DNA of 64,000 nt. Origin: Luteibacter rhizovicinus DSM 16549 (GTDB lineage Bacteria; Pseudomonadota; Gammaproteobacteria; Xanthomonadales; Rhodanobacteraceae). Shown one piece after another: positions 63,018 to 64,000 of the stretch. Where the stretch lies: the NCBI RefSeq assembly GCF_001887595.1, contig NZ_CP017480.1, positions 620,001-684,000 of the forward strand, given 5' to 3'. The first letter of the stretch is position 1. The number at the start of each line of letters is the position of its first letter. Below the pieces are notes generated by a model. It was not told where the DNA came from. It did not search any database and saw only the letters and a list, made by a program, of their open reading frames with translations. The translations under genes and the position numbers were made by a program.

Positions 63018-63701
63018 TCAGACGTAGTGCGTGGGATCGGGCACGCCAGCCTTGGCGAAGCCCTCAGCGCGGAGGCGGCAGGCGTCGCAGTGACCACAGG
63101 CCCGGCCCTGTGCGTCCGCCTGGTAGCAGCTCACGGTGGCGGCGAAGTCGACGCCAAGGCGCATGCCTTCGCGGACGATGTCACCCTTGCCCATGTCCAT
63201 CAGCGGCGCATGAATGCGGATACCCGCACCCTCGACGCCAGCCTTGGTGGCGACGTTGGCCAGCGACTGGAACGACTCGATGAAGGCCGGACGGCAATCC
63301 GGGTAGCCCGAATAATCGACGGCGTTGACGCCACAGAAGATGTCGCTCGAGCCGAGCACCTCGGCCCAGCCCAGGGCGATGGACAGCATGATGGTGTTAC
63401 GCGCGGGCACGTAGGTCACAGGGATGCCCGTGCCACCATCTTCCGGCACGTCGATGTCGGCCGTGAGGGCCGAACCCCCAATGCTTCGCAGGTCCACGTG
63501 CACGGTCTTGTGCGTGACGGCGCCGAGCATCGTCGCCACTCGCTCGGATGCTTCGAGCTCGGAGCTGTGGCGCTGCCCATAGGCCACGCTCAGTGCATAG
63601 ACCTCGAAGCCCTGCTCGCGCGCCATGGCGATCGTGACCGCGGAATCCATGCCACCGGACACGAGGATGACGGCCTTGCGGGAGGGGTTCGAAGCGTTCA
63701 T
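63018..63701 (-). CDS. queC: 7-cyano-7-deazaguanine synthase
   Basis: QueC turns 7-carboxy-7-deazaguanine into preQ0 with ATP and ammonia, in queuosine synthesis. The 227-residue protein has the PP-loop motif SGGMDS (15-20), [18 protein letters not shown] and the zinc-binding cysteines C192, C202, C205 and C208 ([20 protein letters not shown]). The ATG at 63701 is the natural start. It lies 17 bases downstream of queE on the same strand, forming a queE-queC operon. Confidence 0.96.
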   Translation of the reverse strand: MNASNPSRKAVILVSGGMDSAVTIAMAREQGFEVYALSVAYGQRHSSELEASERVATMLGAVTHKTVHVDLRSIGGSALTADIDVPEDGGTGIPVTYVPARNTIMLSIALGWAEVLGSSDIFCGVNAVDYSGYPDCRPAFIESFQSLANVATKAGVEGAGIRIHAPLMDMGKGDIVREGMRLGVDFAATVSCYQADAQGRACGHCDACRLRAEGFAKAGVPDPTHYV

Positions 63702-63718
63702 GGCAATACCTTGGTTTG

Positions 63719-64000
63719 TCAGTGACCGGCCGCGTCGTTCCACAGCAGCTTGTGTAGCTGCAGCTGGAATCGTACCGGCAGGCGTTCGGCGAGGATCCAC
63801 TCGGCCAGCTCGCGAGGCTGGACCTTCGACCACACCGGGGAAAAGAGCGGCATCACGCGCTGATCGAGCGCGTGCTCGCGGACCACATCGCGCGCCCACT
63901 CGAAGTCGCCACGACTCGCGATGACGAACTTGACCTGGTCGTGCGGCAGGAGGTGGTCGAGGTTGGACCACAGGTTGCGCGCGCTCTCGCCGGAGTCCGG
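63719..64000 (-). CDS. queE: 7-carboxy-7-deazaguanine synthase, C-terminal part (cut by window edge)
   Basis: QueE is the radical-SAM enzyme forming 7-carboxy-7-deazaguanine in the queuosine pathway. Only the last 93 codons are in the window, so the CxxxCxxC cluster motif is outside. The visible end reads [36 protein letters not shown] and [19 protein letters not shown], matching the typical QueE ending LQLHK-x-LW. The position directly upstream of queC supports the call. Confidence 0.88.
   Translation of the reverse strand, partial: PDSGESARNLWSNLDHLLPHDQVKFVIASRGDFEWARDVVREHALDQRVMPLFSPVWSKVQPRELAEWILAERLPVRFQLQLHKLLWNDAAGH

Overview
The window is a high-GC chromosomal segment of a gammaproteobacterium. 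Gene content and order (glyA-nrdR-ribD, cstA-ybdD, an ahpC/ahpD pair with divergent oxyR, two proline-rich TonB-like membrane proteins, and many 'gtgggagcc...ggcgat' REP palindromes) suggest the order Xanthomonadales/Lysobacterales, most likely a Rhodanobacteraceae member of the Luteibacter/Dyella type. That placement is an inference; there is no 16S gene here. I see no prophage, insertion sequence or CRISPR array.

Layout. 1-2.8 kb: ribD (cut by the left edge), nrdR and glyA, transcribed leftward. 3-7.7 kb: four related secreted zinc-metallopeptidase-like genes. One has lost the catalytic glutamate (HQxxH), one is split by an in-frame TAG, and one points the opposite way. 8-14 kb: ettA, pyrF, a small repressor with a palindrome in front of it, def, cstA and ybdD. 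14-24.4 kb: a FadR-type regulator next to a secreted aldose epimerase, a DMT permease, a glycosyltransferase, purL, dsbC, xerD and an RDD membrane protein. 24.4-29.8 kb: two tandem proline-rich membrane proteins and an EF-G-like GTPase. 29.8-38.5 kb: an orphan protein, a SET-domain protein, a lipoprotein, an acyl-CoA dehydrogenase, a GNAT protein, a SapC-family protein, an HNH protein, dxs and prmC. 38.5-44.7 kb: two tandem lipoprotein esterases, a PhyH / Gfo-Idh-MocA / LacI group sharing a perfect operator, and two tandem small proteins of unknown family with hairpins at their ribosome binding sites. 45-50.8 kb: an M1 aminopeptidase, a DUF1428 protein, ahpD, ahpC and oxyR. 50.8-55.4 kb: apt, a DUF2007 protein, glnS, a nucleoside deaminase and a VTT membrane protein. 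55.4-61.8 kb: a signalling block with a hybrid histidine kinase, a LuxR-type regulator with an enlarged receiver, a PhnD-like periplasmic binding protein, a second kinase whose H-box His and acidic residue are swapped, and a DedA-rhodanese fusion. 61.8-64 kb: tRNA-Lys, two unknown membrane-associated proteins, queC and the end of queE.

Most genes are housekeeping. The parts that look accessory or poorly described are the metallopeptidase cluster, the kinase/PhnD block, the tandem small proteins at 43.7-44.6 kb, and the REP elements, one of which supplies the C-terminus of a lipoprotein. Eight REP copies lie close behind stop codons and several probably double as transcript ends.
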